In this document: piece after piece, positions 16,909-25,162 of the stretch
Numbering within the stretch: position 1 is the stretch's first letter
Layout of the letters: each line of letters starts with the position of its first letter
DNA from: JAJRXC01 sp047639555
GTDB lineage: Bacteria > Actinomycetota > Acidimicrobiia > Acidimicrobiales > Aldehydirespiratoraceae
Reading direction: 5' to 3'
DNA length: 64,000 bases
Assembly: GCA_047639555.1 (NCBI GenBank)
Contig: JBLIOE010000014.1
Location: forward strand, 1-64,000
Program-made: the position numbers and the translations under genes
Notes under the pieces: model-generated
What the model was told of the DNA's origin: nothing
Database searches by the model: none
What the model saw: only the letters and a program-made list of their open reading frames with translations

Positions 16909-18381
16909 CTAGCTCAGATAGACGTACTGAGCATCAACCATGCGGTGTTCGATGCCAGCATCTCGCAGCGGACCGGAAACATCGACGGCCTCGCCGTCGG
17001 CCGTGGCCTGCATGCCGTGGTCGGCGCACATGATGATCGCGGTCTTGTCGAGCACCCCTTGAGCCTCGATCGCATCGATGATGTCGCCCATTCGAGCGTC
17101 GGTGTCGCGGATCGCGGCATGGCCTATCTCGCTGTGTGGGCCGGCTTCGTGGCCGATGGAGTCGGTGAGGTTGAGGGTGAACCACGAGAATCGGGGGAGT
17201 CCACCGAGTGCGCCGGACCAGCAGTACCGAGCGTCGGCGACGCTCTGCGCGTCGAACATCGAGTAGTTCCGAAATGCGGGTACGCCCATGTACTCCGTGC
17301 TGCGGTGGCGTCGGCGCTCGTCCTCCGACATTGGTGCCTGGGCCTCGCCGTTGGCCATCTGCGCAAATGACGACCAGTCGGCCCCGCGGTCGGCGTATTC
17401 ATACGTCGCAACAGAGAGGGCATCGGGTTCGCAGCGCTTCAATGCCTCGTGCACGGTCTCGATGTCATCACGAATGTGGTCTCGAGCCGTGATCATCTGG
17501 CGGACATCGAGGAGGTTGACTTCCTCATCGCGCTCACGGTCGTACCAGGTGTTGTGGAGCACGCCCGAACGCCCGGGAAACACACCGGTGTTCTCGGTGA
17601 TGTGGTTGGCGAGCGTCGCCGTGGGAAGGCTCGCGTACGCGCCGTGGCGATACGACGTGCCCCGTTCGATCAAGCGGGCGATGTTTGGTGCTTCACCGCG
17701 AGCGGCGGCGGCGTGGAGTGCTTGTGGGTTGCAGCCGTCCCAGAGAAACACGACGACATGCTCGGGTGGCGTGTCGGGGTTGATCAGCGCCATCTGGGCA
17801 TCGCCGTCCTGCACCTTCAGCCGTATACCCGAGCGCGGTTGGCCGAGCCCGTCGTGGCCCTCGATCTCCGGACAGCCGAGCAGCGCAGCGATGGTTGGCG
17901 CAACGTCGACGGTGCGAAGGTGCTCGTCGACGATGCCGCGAGCAACGATGCCCGGCCCGGCCGCAATGAACGGTGCCCGAGCCTGACTGGTGGCGAGCGA
18001 ACCGTGTTCGCCCACGTTGCCGTGGAAGCGGTGGGTTGGCGCGTGGAGCACAACAACGTCGGGCGCGTGGGGCGAGTCGAAGTATTGAGCGATGCTCTCA
18101 AACGCGTTCGGCGTGGGATGGTCACCGAGCGAAAGGAACGGTTCGCCCAGCTCGGCATCGACGGTCAAGCGAGCGTTGGTGCCAACGTCGACCAGCGGAT
18201 GGGCGCCGCTCTGAGCGGTGATCGTGAACGCACCATCGGCTTCTCGTACGAACTCGACCGCTCCTCGCGCCGAGGCGGCGCGGTAACCCCCGTCGTCGGT
18301 GCGGCGGAGGATCGAGTCGACGAGTGCCGCCATCGGCTCTGCGGTCAGAACTTCTTCAGCACGAACACTTGCAGCAGACAT
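16909..18381 (-). CDS. Alkaline-phosphatase-superfamily phosphodiesterase/pyrophosphatase with apparently permuted domain order
   Basis: A 490-residue protein with metal and nucleophile motifs of type I phosphodiesterase/nucleotide pyrophosphatases, but in an unusual order. Residues 1-170 contain EHGSLATSQARAPFIAAGPG (His127) and RTVDVAPTIAALLG, which normally form the C-terminal end of the fold. After a linker, residues ~208-490 contain the usual N-terminal half: VVVFLWDGCNP (Asp215), SLPTATLANH (nucleophile Thr in this segment), LTDSIGHEAGP (Asp407, His411) and CADHGM (Asp454, His455), ending soon after at YVYLS. All expected metal ligands are therefore present, in circularly shifted order. 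Related actinobacterial proteins with this order probably exist. No signal peptide. ATG 18381 follows TAAGCT by six bases (leaderless). It would hydrolyse phosphodiester or phosphomonoester bonds; substrate unknown. Confidence 0.85.
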   Translation of the reverse strand: MSAASVRAEEVLTAEPMAALVDSILRRTDDGGYRAASARGAVEFVREADGAFTITAQSGAHPLVDVGTNARLTVDAELGEPFLSLGDHPTPNAFESIAQYFDSPHAPDVVVLHAPTHRFHGNVGEHGSLATSQARAPFIAAGPGIVARGIVDEHLRTVDVAPTIAALLGCPEIEGHDGLGQPRSGIRLKVQDGDAQMALINPDTPPEHVVVFLWDGCNPQALHAAAARGEAPNIARLIERGTSYRHGAYASLPTATLANHITENTGVFPGRSGVLHNTWYDRERDEEVNLLDVRQMITARDHIRDDIETVHEALKRCEPDALSVATYEYADRGADWSSFAQMANGEAQAPMSEDERRRHRSTEYMGVPAFRNYSMFDAQSVADARYCWSGALGGLPRFSWFTLNLTDSIGHEAGPHSEIGHAAIRDTDARMGDIIDAIEAQGVLDKTAIIMCADHGMQATADGEAVDVSGPLRDAGIEHRMVDAQYVYLS

Positions 18382-18398
18382 GGCCGGAGCTTAGATGG

Positions 18399-18426
18399 TT
18401 GACAAGTTGGCCGATTGGCTTAGGGT
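18399..18426 (+). promoter_or_regulatory. Promoter of the leuA leader
   Basis: A consensus -35 box TTGACA (18399-18404) is followed by a 16-bp spacer and a -10 box TAGGGT (18421-18426). Transcription should start about seven bases later, at or next to the A of the leader peptide ATG at 18434, so the leader peptide message would be leaderless. This is the best-matching promoter in the window. Confidence 0.72.
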
Positions 18427-18433
18427 GATCATC

Positions 18434-18484
18434 ATGAAGTATGCAACTCGGTTTATTCAGCCAGAACTTCTTCTTCTCGTGTAG
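18434..18484 (+). CDS. leuL: Leucine leader peptide of leuA attenuator
   Basis: A 16-codon reading frame encoding MKYATRFIQPELLLLV then TAG. Four consecutive Leu codons (CTT CTT CTT CTC, 18467-18478) and a Val codon sit immediately before the stop, and the stop codon touches a strong hairpin. Position between a consensus promoter and leuA, together with this composition, identifies it as a leucine-sensing leader peptide. When leucyl-tRNA is scarce the ribosome should pause on the Leu run and change folding downstream. The ATG coincides with the predicted transcription start, so it would be translated from a leaderless RNA. The frame is too short for standard gene calling. Confidence 0.82.
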   Translation: MKYATRFIQPELLLLV

Positions 18485-18552
18485 GCGAGCACCACATACC
18501 GGTGCTCGCCGAACCCCTCGTGCCTACCGGCCCGGGGGGTTTCGTGTTTTTC
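18484..18552 (+). terminator. Transcription attenuator upstream of leuA
   Basis: Two structures lie between the leader peptide stop and leuA. The first is a perfect 10-bp stem, GGCGAGCACC (18484-18493) pairing with GGTGCTCGCC (18501-18510), loop of seven. The second pairs CGAACCCC (18510-18517) with GGGGTTTCG (18536-18544, one bulge) and is followed by GTTTTTC (18546-18552), a terminator-like U run. The two stems abut at base 18510, and CCGGT (18499-18503) can alternatively pair with ACCGG (18526-18530); which fold is the antiterminator needs structure prediction or probing. Confidence 0.68.
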
Positions 18553-18594
18553 ACTATCCTTTTCAGTAACCCAATCCAATTCACGGAGAATGCC

Positions 18595-20310
18595 ATGACC
18601 ACCCAATCGGCTGAAAGCGCAATGCCGTTCGAGAAGTACCGCCCGTATCCCGCGGTGGAACTTCCCGATCGCACCTGGCCGGGCCGTCGAATCGAGTCCG
18701 CCCCGATGTGGTGCTCGGTCGACCTACGGGATGGCAATCAGGCACTCGTGGATCCCATGGATGCCACCCGCAAGCGCCGCATGTGGGACCTCCTCGTGCA
18801 GATGGGGTTCAAGGAGATCGAAGTTGGTTTCCCGGCTGCGTCGCAGACCGACTTCGACTTCGTGCGTGAGTTGATTGAAGGCGGGCTCATCCCGCACGAC
18901 GTCACGATCCAGGTGCTGACGCAGGCTCGCAAGGATCTGATCGATCGCACTTTCGAGGCGATCGAGGGCGCACCCAGCGCGATTGTGCATCTCTACAACT
19001 CCACATCGGCCACCCAGCGCCGTGTGGTATTCCGATCCGATCGCCAGGGCATCATCGACATTGCTGTCAATGGCGCCAAGATCTGCCTCGATGGCTTGGC
19101 CCGTTCGAGCGACCCCGATTCCATCCGGTGGGAGTACTCACCCGAGAGCTATACCGGCACCGAACCCGACTTCGCGATCGAGGTGTGTGAGGCGGTCATG
19201 GACGTGTTCCAACCAACCGCCGAGAAGCCGCTCGTCCTCAACCTGCCGGCCACGGTCGAGATGTCGACACCGAATCTCTACGCCGATCTGATCGAGCGCT
19301 TCGACCGCGACATCAAGAACCGCGACACGGTCCTGCTCTCGCTGCATCCGCACAACGACCGCGGCACTGCAGTGGCCGCCGCCGAGTTGGGCTTGATGGC
19401 TGGTGCCGACCGAGTCGAAGGCACCCTCTTCGGCAACGGCGAACGCACCGGCAACGTCGATCTCATCACCATCGCTTTGAACCTGTTCACACAAGGCGTC
19501 GACCCGATGCTCGACATGGGCGACATCGATGAGATGCGCCGCGTATACGAGTTCGCCAACCGTATGTCGGTCGACCCTCGCCACCCGTATGCCGGCGATC
19601 TCGTCTACACCGCGTTCTCGGGCAGCCACCAGGATGCGATCAAGAAGGGGATGGCCGATCTCTACGACGTGCAGCCCGGCGAGGCGCTCGTAGGCAACTA
19701 CGACTCGTGGGACGTGCCCTACCTGCCGATCGATCCTCGACATCTCGGACGCAGCTACGAAGCCGTGATTCGGGTCAACAGCCAGTCCGGCAAGGGCGGC
19801 GTTTCCTACGTCCTCCTCCATGAGTACGGGCTAGACCTGCCGCGTGGCCTGCAGGTCGACTTCTCGAAGAAGATCCAGAAGGTCACCGAAGAATCCGGCA
19901 CCGAGATCACGTCGTATGAGATCCAGCGTCGGTTTATGGCGGAGTACGTCGAACCCGAGGTGCGCACGGTAGAGCTCCTTGGCCATCGCGCCACGAGCGA
20001 CACCATCGACACGGGCCGCACCACCCTCGAAGCCAAGATGATCGTCGACGGCCAAGAACAGATGATCACCGGTGAAGGCAACGGTCCAATCGATGCGTTC
20101 GTGGCCGGCCTCACCGCGGCTGGCCTCTTTGACGCCAAGATCGCCGACTACACCGAACACACGATGGGCGCTGGATCCGACGCCAAGGCTGCGGCCTATG
20201 TCGCAGTTGACGCCGGGGGCCGTGACGTGGTGTGGGGCGTGGGCCTTCACGAATCAATCGTGTCGGCTTCCCTGCATGCGATCACGTCGGCGGTTAACGC
20301 CCTTCGCTAA
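18595..20310 (+). CDS. leuA: 2-isopropylmalate synthase
   Basis: A 571-residue LeuA of the longer (type 2) actinobacterial kind. It condenses acetyl-CoA with 2-oxoisovalerate, the first committed step of leucine synthesis. Seen: the catalytic start LRDGNQAL (residues 44-51; Arg45, Asp46), metal ligands HPHNDRGTA (His251, His253), GNGERTGNVDL, and from about residue 440 the C-terminal leucine-binding regulatory domain with GNGPIDAFVAGL. ATG 18595 has GGAG six bases upstream; the frame is open to 18502, but that would begin inside the attenuator hairpin. Expression should be set by the leucine attenuator described before it, and activity by leucine feedback through the regulatory domain (family knowledge). 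No other leu gene is nearby. It converges on the ABC transporter operon. Confidence 0.97.
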   Translation: MTTQSAESAMPFEKYRPYPAVELPDRTWPGRRIESAPMWCSVDLRDGNQALVDPMDATRKRRMWDLLVQMGFKEIEVGFPAASQTDFDFVRELIEGGLIPHDVTIQVLTQARKDLIDRTFEAIEGAPSAIVHLYNSTSATQRRVVFRSDRQGIIDIAVNGAKICLDGLARSSDPDSIRWEYSPESYTGTEPDFAIEVCEAVMDVFQPTAEKPLVLNLPATVEMSTPNLYADLIERFDRDIKNRDTVLLSLHPHNDRGTAVAAAELGLMAGADRVEGTLFGNGERTGNVDLITIALNLFTQGVDPMLDMGDIDEMRRVYEFANRMSVDPRHPYAGDLVYTAFSGSHQDAIKKGMADLYDVQPGEALVGNYDSWDVPYLPIDPRHLGRSYEAVIRVNSQSGKGGVSYVLLHEYGLDLPRGLQVDFSKKIQKVTEESGTEITSYEIQRRFMAEYVEPEVRTVELLGHRATSDTIDTGRTTLEAKMIVDGQEQMITGEGNGPIDAFVAGLTAAGLFDAKIADYTEHTMGAGSDAKAAAYVAVDAGGRDVVWGVGLHESIVSASLHAITSAVNALR

Positions 20311-20341
20311 TCAAGCAACACTCGAATCAGCGGCGCTTCTC

Positions 20342-21295
20342 TCAGCGCTCCTCGCGGCGATACGGAATTCCGATCGCCGCAGGGGCCGGGGAGGGTTGGT
20401 TGCGGGCCCGGTACGAGATCACCACGAGCACGATGATCGTCATGAGGAATGGCGCCATCGAAAGTAGGATTGGCGAGAACTCGATGCCGAATCCTGACAT
20501 CCGACTCTGCAGCGCGAGCGTGAACCCGAAGATCACCGCGCCGATCGCAACTCGTCCGGGGCGCCATGCGCCGAAGATCACGAGGGCAACCGCGATCCAT
20601 CCGCGTCCCGCGACAACACCTTGGTTCCACGAGGTGCCGAGAAGAGTATTGGTGAGGTAGGCGCCCGACATGCCGGCCATGGCGCCACCGACCGCAATCG
20701 CCCCAACCCGGATTCGGGCCACGCTGTGACCGGCAACGTCCGCGGTGGACGCGCTCTCGCCAGCGGCACGAATGCCGAGACCGAGGCTGGTGCGGTTGAG
20801 GACAAACCACGTCGCGAACCCGAGCGCGATCGCCAGATAGGTGACCGGAGTCGCGCTGAAGATGGTGGAGCCGAGGCCGGGGATGTCGCTCAGCCCGGGG
20901 ATGTCGATCTCTTGGAAGTGCGCCCGACGGGCGTCGCCGGTGTAGTCCGCCCCGACGTAGTCGGCAAGCCCGAGGCCAAGAATCGTGAGGGCGAGGCCAC
21001 TCACAACCTGGTCCGCGCCGAGGCCGACGGCGGCAAAAGCGTGGACCAGGGAGAATGTGGCGCCGCACAAGGCGCCGACGAGAAGACCAACCCACGGCGA
21101 ACCCGAGGCGGCGCCGCCGATGTAGCCGGTGACTGCGCCGACTGCCATCATGCCTTCGACACCGAGGTTGAGGACGCCCGCCTTCTCCGTGATCGTTTCG
21201 CCGAGGGCGGCGAGGTACAGCAGCGTGGCGAACTGGATTGTCGCAACGCTGATTCCGACCAGGGCGGTCTGCGTGATGGTGATCTCCGCAAGCAT
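20342..21295 (-). CDS. Nucleoside-type ABC transporter permease 2 (BMP-associated)
   Basis: A 317-residue multi-pass membrane protein of the branched permease family used by BMP-type purine nucleoside importers (NupQ/YufQ-like). Typical text: FATLLYLAALGETITEKAGVL, NLGVEGMMAVGAVTGY and LNRTSLGLGIRAAGES, the last being the loop that contacts the ATPase. About eight to ten hydrophobic helices follow. It is the last gene of the operon; its ATG overlaps the preceding permease stop by one base (TGATG), so translation is coupled. The frame continues upstream inside the other permease, but homology starts at MLAEITITQ. Sugar or nucleoside specificity cannot be separated by sequence alone; BMP partner favours nucleosides. 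Confidence 0.9.
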   Translation of the reverse strand: MLAEITITQTALVGISVATIQFATLLYLAALGETITEKAGVLNLGVEGMMAVGAVTGYIGGAASGSPWVGLLVGALCGATFSLVHAFAAVGLGADQVVSGLALTILGLGLADYVGADYTGDARRAHFQEIDIPGLSDIPGLGSTIFSATPVTYLAIALGFATWFVLNRTSLGLGIRAAGESASTADVAGHSVARIRVGAIAVGGAMAGMSGAYLTNTLLGTSWNQGVVAGRGWIAVALVIFGAWRPGRVAIGAVIFGFTLALQSRMSGFGIEFSPILLSMAPFLMTIIVLVVISYRARNQPSPAPAAIGIPYRREER

Positions 21296-22362
21296 CAGAC
21301 GGCCACCTTCCGCTCGACCATTTTCACTTGGTAGTTCGAAAGCACGGTGGCGCCAATGGCACCGAAGAGGATGAGCGCTTGCAAGATGTCGGCGACCGCC
21401 GAGGACACACCTATCGATTGGATGCTCACGCCGCCGACCTGCACGGCACCGAAGGCGAGCGCAACGAGAGCGACGCCGCTCGGACGCATCAACGCCAGCG
21501 CCGCGACGATGATGCCGGCGAAGCCGTAGCCGTTGGCGATGTTCTCGTTGAGGCGGACGGCGGTACCGCTCAGCTCGATTCCGCCGGCGAATCCAGCGAC
21601 CGCGCCCGAGAGGAGAAGTACGCCGAGAATCTTGCTGCGCATCGAGATACCTGCGTAGGCAGCGGTCTTGGCCGACGACCCCGCGATGCGCAACTCGTAG
21701 CCCCACACGCTGCGACTCGCGAACCACGCGAATCCGATAATCAATACGAGAGCGATGACCACACCGAGATGGGCCCGTTCCCAGATATCACCGAGGCCGG
21801 CCTGTTCGGGTCGGGGTGTGATCTGGGCGAACGAAAAACCGTCGGGATCTTTCCAAGGGCCGTTTTGGAGGTACTGAATGAGTCGGAGTGCGACCTCATT
21901 GAGCATCAGTGTGGTGATGATCTCACTCACCCCGATTTCCGCCCGGGCGAGGCCGGGGCCGAGCGCCCATAGTGCGCCGCCAATCGCGGCGCCGAGGAGC
22001 ATGGCGACGATGAGTACTGGGCCCGGCCAATCGGGAAAGAGTCGGCCCACGAACGTGGCCGCGGTAGCGCCGAACAAGATCTGGCCTTCGGCGCCAATAT
22101 TCCACAGCCCCATCGTTGCCGCGATGCTCACGGCCAGACCGGCAAGCGCTAGTGGCGTCGCACGGTTGAGGGTGGCCGAGATGACGTCTTTCGAGCCGAG
22201 GCTGCGCTCGAACATGCGTTGGTAGACCTCGATGACAGAGTCGCCGGAAATCGTGAGCAAGATTGCGCCGAGGGCGAGCGCGAACGAGAGGCCGATGAGG
22301 AAGGCGGCCGGAGCGCCGCCGCGGGTTGGTGTTTCGCGGCGGGCGAGGGCGACGCGTTTCAC
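21295..22362 (-). CDS. Nucleoside-type ABC transporter permease 1 (BMP-associated)
   Basis: A 355-residue inner-membrane permease (NupP/YufP-like). Markers are TLNRATPLALAGLAVSIAA, MGLWNIGAEGQILFGA, LARAEIGVSEIITTLMLN and ELRIAGSSAKTAAYAGI, a conserved order in the partner of the second permease. It forms the translocation channel with the downstream permease. The start ATG 22362 overlaps the TGA of the ATPase gene (ATGA) and its own stop overlaps the next start (TGATG), so the four transporter genes are translated as one chain. Nothing unusual in length or composition. Confidence 0.9.
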   Translation of the reverse strand: MKRVALARRETPTRGGAPAAFLIGLSFALALGAILLTISGDSVIEVYQRMFERSLGSKDVISATLNRATPLALAGLAVSIAATMGLWNIGAEGQILFGATAATFVGRLFPDWPGPVLIVAMLLGAAIGGALWALGPGLARAEIGVSEIITTLMLNEVALRLIQYLQNGPWKDPDGFSFAQITPRPEQAGLGDIWERAHLGVVIALVLIIGFAWFASRSVWGYELRIAGSSAKTAAYAGISMRSKILGVLLLSGAVAGFAGGIELSGTAVRLNENIANGYGFAGIIVAALALMRPSGVALVALAFGAVQVGGVSIQSIGVSSAVADILQALILFGAIGATVLSNYQVKMVERKVAV

Positions 22363-23858
22363 GCTTGGGCTCCCATCATCGATTCGCCGATTTCGGTGCG
22401 GCTGGCGGTGCGAGCGTCGAACTCGCCGACGATTCGCCCCTCAACCATGACCAGAATTCGGTCGGCGAGAGCGAGGAGTTCATCGAGGTCTTCGGAGACC
22501 ATCAAGACCGCAGTTCCGGCATCGCGCTGCTCGAGCAGTAGGCGCTGGATTGCTCGCACGCCGGCGACGTCGAGACCGCGGGTTGGCTGGGACGCAACGA
22601 CCACGTCGGGCTCGCCACTGAGCTCACGGCCGAGAAGGATTCGCTGCAGGTTGCCGCCCGAGAGCGACGCAAGCGGAAGATCCACGCGGCCGATCTTGAC
22701 CCCGAACCGTTTGACGAGGTCGTCGGCGAACTTGCTCGCGGCGGACCAGGAGAGGAAAGGGCCTTTGCGCAGCTTCCGGTACTCGCGCATGACGGCGTTC
22801 TCGGCGAGGGGCAGCTTGGGGGCGAGGCCGACGCCGAGTCGGTCTTCGGGGACGTAAGCCAGGCCGGCGGCGAAGCGGGCCTGAGGCGGAGCGGTGGTGA
22901 CGTCGGAGCCCATCACCGAGATGGTGCCGGCATCGATTGTCTCGAGGCCGGCGATGGCATCGGTGAGCGCTCGTTGGCCGTTGCCCGCGACACCGGCAAT
23001 GCCGACAATCTCGCCCGAACGAACCTCGAGCGACACACCATCGACCGCGCGCAGGCCGCGGGCGTCGGTGACCTTGAGTCCTTTCACCGACATTGCGACG
23101 TCGCCGGGTGTCGTCAATCGGTCGGGTACGGGTGCCGATTCGACTTCGCCCACCATGAGTTTCGCGAGTTCGGTGGTGTCAACGTCGCTGATCGAGACGG
23201 ACGTTGCGACCGTCGCTCCGCCGCGCAGCACGGTGGCTTCGTCGCAGAACGACGTGACTTCGTCGAGCTTGTGGCTGATGAAGATGATCGAACGACCGTC
23301 TTCGACCATACGACGAAGCACCTTGCCGAGTTCGACTGCTTCTTGCGGAGTGAGCACGGCGGTGGGCTCATCGAGGATCAGCACGCGGGCGTCGCGCCAC
23401 AGCGCTTTGAGAATTTCGACTCGTTGGCGTTCGCCCATGCTGAGCTGCCATACGGGTCGGGTTGGTTCGGCATCGAAGCCAAACCGGGCCGCAAGGTCGG
23501 TGACCTGGCGGACAATCGCGCTCTGGGAAATGACCCGAGGGGCCGCACCGAGCACCACGTTTTCGGCCACCGTGAATGTGGGCACCAGACGAAACTCTTG
23601 GTGCACCATTCCGATGCCAGCAGCGATCGCATCGGCCGGCGAAGAGAACTTCTGCTCTTCGCCGTGGACACGAACCACTCCCTCGTCGGGGCGATACACC
23701 CCGGCGAGGCAATTCATCAGAGTCGTTTTCCCGGCGCCATTCTCACCGAGGACGGCGTGCACCGTGCCGGGGCGAACCGTGAGGCTCGCCCCGGCATTGG
23801 CGATGACGCCGGGAAAACGTTTCCAAATACCGTCGAGTTCGACGGCGGGATGACTCAC
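22359..23858 (-). CDS. Nucleoside-type ABC transporter ATPase with two nucleotide-binding domains
   Basis: A 499-residue duplicated ATPase (NupO/YufO-like). Domain 1 has Walker A GENGAGKTT (38-46), signature LSMGERQRVEILKAL and Walker B VLILDEPTAVL. Domain 2 has a degenerate Walker A (GVAGNGQRAL, lacking the Lys-Ser/Thr), signature SLSGGNLQR and SQPTRGLD in place of a normal Walker B Glu, the asymmetry expected in this family. It powers import by the two permeases. The start is GTG 23858, which overlaps the stop of the substrate-binding lipoprotein gene (GTGA). Confidence 0.93.
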   Translation of the reverse strand: MSHPAVELDGIWKRFPGVIANAGASLTVRPGTVHAVLGENGAGKTTLMNCLAGVYRPDEGVVRVHGEEQKFSSPADAIAAGIGMVHQEFRLVPTFTVAENVVLGAAPRVISQSAIVRQVTDLAARFGFDAEPTRPVWQLSMGERQRVEILKALWRDARVLILDEPTAVLTPQEAVELGKVLRRMVEDGRSIIFISHKLDEVTSFCDEATVLRGGATVATSVSISDVDTTELAKLMVGEVESAPVPDRLTTPGDVAMSVKGLKVTDARGLRAVDGVSLEVRSGEIVGIAGVAGNGQRALTDAIAGLETIDAGTISVMGSDVTTAPPQARFAAGLAYVPEDRLGVGLAPKLPLAENAVMREYRKLRKGPFLSWSAASKFADDLVKRFGVKIGRVDLPLASLSGGNLQRILLGRELSGEPDVVVASQPTRGLDVAGVRAIQRLLLEQRDAGTAVLMVSEDLDELLALADRILVMVEGRIVGEFDARTASRTEIGESMMGAQA

Positions 23859-25063
23859 CCGATGGAGCCGACAACGCCTTCGACGAAGACCTGCATGCTC
23901 AGAAGTGCGAGCGTGCCTTCGTCGGCGAAGTCGGGCGGGACTTCACCGTCAGCGATGATTTCGTTGCCGTCTTGATCGTTGATTGGACCGGTGAAGGGGT
24001 CCCAGGTGCCGGCGATCATCTCATCAGAGCGAGCACCGATGGTGTCGAGGGTCTCCTGTGAAACATCGTCGGCCCAGCTGCCAACCTGCACGAGTCCAGA
24101 CTCCATACCCGGCCACTGGCCGCCACCGGCGAACGAGCCGTCAGCGACGGACTCGATTGCAGAGGAGTAGTACGGGCCCCAATCCCAGATGGCGGAACCG
24201 AGGTACGCCTCTGGAGCGAAGCGGCTCATGTCGGAGTTGTAGGACACCCAACGGGCGCCGGCGGCTTCGGCAACTTCACCGGCTGCGGTGGAGTCCTGAT
24301 GCATGGCGATGACATCGGCGCCACCGTCGATCAGGGCCTGGGCAGAGGCGCCTTCAACGGCGGGATCGAACCATGTGGAGGTCCAGTTGACCGTGACGGT
24401 TGCTTCGGGGTTCGCGGCGCGAACACCGAGGGTGAAGGCGTTGATGCCGCGGACAACCTCAGGAATATCAAACGCCGCGACGTAGCCGATGTTGCCCGAC
24501 TCGCTGGCCGCACCCGCGGCGAGGCCGGTGAGGTAACGGGCCTGGTAGATCCGGCCGAAGTAGTTGGCGAAGTTCGTGTCGTTGGACAGGTACCCGGTGG
24601 CGTGGAAGAACGCCACGTCGGGGAACTCTCCGGAGAGGGCTTCCATGGCATCCATGTAACCGAATGAGGTTGCGAAGATTGCGGTCGCACCGTCGGCGAT
24701 GAAGTCACGAACGGCCTGGTCGAACTCAGGGCTGCCCTCGGCGACGTTGTTGATTGTCAGCGTTTCGGCGCCGGTTGTCTCGGCCGCAGCGATGCGACCT
24801 TGATCGTGGGCCCAGGTCCAGCCGGCGTCGCCAGGCTCACCGATGTAAACAAACGCGGCGATGACGTCGGACGCCGCCATGTCGCCGGGGTCTTCCGCTG
24901 GGTCTTCCGCTGGGTCTTCCGCAGGATCTTCGGCTGGGTCTTCCGCAGGGTCTTCCGCAGGATCTTCGGCTGGATCGGTTGTTGTGTCATCGTCGCCACA
25001 GGACGCCGCAACGAGTGCGAAGCCCAAGAGAATGGCGAGGACGAGTAGTAGTCGTCGTTTCAT
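23855..25063 (-). CDS. BMP-family substrate-binding lipoprotein of nucleoside ABC transporter
   Basis: A 402-residue exported lipoprotein: a charged KRR start, hydrophobic signal and lipobox ending AASC with Cys22, then a flexible linker of seven DPAE repeats, then the BMP/PnrA periplasmic-binding fold (VIAAFVYIGEPGDAGWTWAH, TSFGYMDAMEAL, YFGRIYQARYLTGLAAG, VIAMHQDSTAAGEVAEA). BMP proteins bind purine nucleosides or similar ligands. It is the first gene of the transporter operon; ATG 25063 has GGAGGG nine bases upstream and a good promoter further up. The acidic DPAE linker probably spans the cell wall; it is encoded by a 12-bp tandem repeat that could vary in copy number. Confidence 0.93.
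   Translation of the reverse strand: MKRRLLLVLAILLGFALVAASCGDDDTTTDPAEDPAEDPAEDPAEDPAEDPAEDPAEDPGDMAASDVIAAFVYIGEPGDAGWTWAHDQGRIAAAETTGAETLTINNVAEGSPEFDQAVRDFIADGATAIFATSFGYMDAMEALSGEFPDVAFFHATGYLSNDTNFANYFGRIYQARYLTGLAAGAASESGNIGYVAAFDIPEVVRGINAFTLGVRAANPEATVTVNWTSTWFDPAVEGASAQALIDGGADVIAMHQDSTAAGEVAEAAGARWVSYNSDMSRFAPEAYLGSAIWDWGPYYSSAIESVADGSFAGGGQWPGMESGLVQVGSWADDVSQETLDTIGARSDEMIAGTWDPFTGPINDQDGNEIIADGEVPPDFADEGTLALLSMQVFVEGVVGSIG
24889..24972 (-). repeat. Seven 12-bp tandem repeats encoding (DPAE)n linker
   Basis: Seven adjacent 12-bp units, variants of GGTCTTCCGCTG on the + strand, code for DPAE repeats in the linker of the BMP lipoprotein. Units differ only at a few positions (gg/ga, ccg/cgg, ctg/cag). 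The unit length keeps the frame, so slippage would lengthen or shorten the linker without breaking the gene. Confidence 0.9.
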
Positions 25064-25099
25064 GAGATGGTTCCCTCCAAGGTGAACAATTCGGATGAA

Positions 25100-25127
25100 A
25101 ACATAGGTGATATACGTGATCTGTCAA
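25100..25127 (-). promoter_or_regulatory. Promoter of the BMP/nucleoside transporter operon
   Basis: On the minus strand, -35 TTGACA (25127-25122) and -10 TATGTT (25105-25100) are separated by 16 bp, upstream of a GGAGGG ribosome-binding site. This is a conventional promoter with a 5' leader, in contrast to the leaderless pattern of many neighbours. Confidence 0.6.
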
Positions 25128-25162
25128 CCTGTCGGGCGGGATATTTCTCTGGGTGATTTCTC

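Noticed and set aside
18484..18552. A T-box or metabolite riboswitch before leuA
   Set aside because: There is no T-box core sequence, and the Leu-rich leader frame explains the region better.
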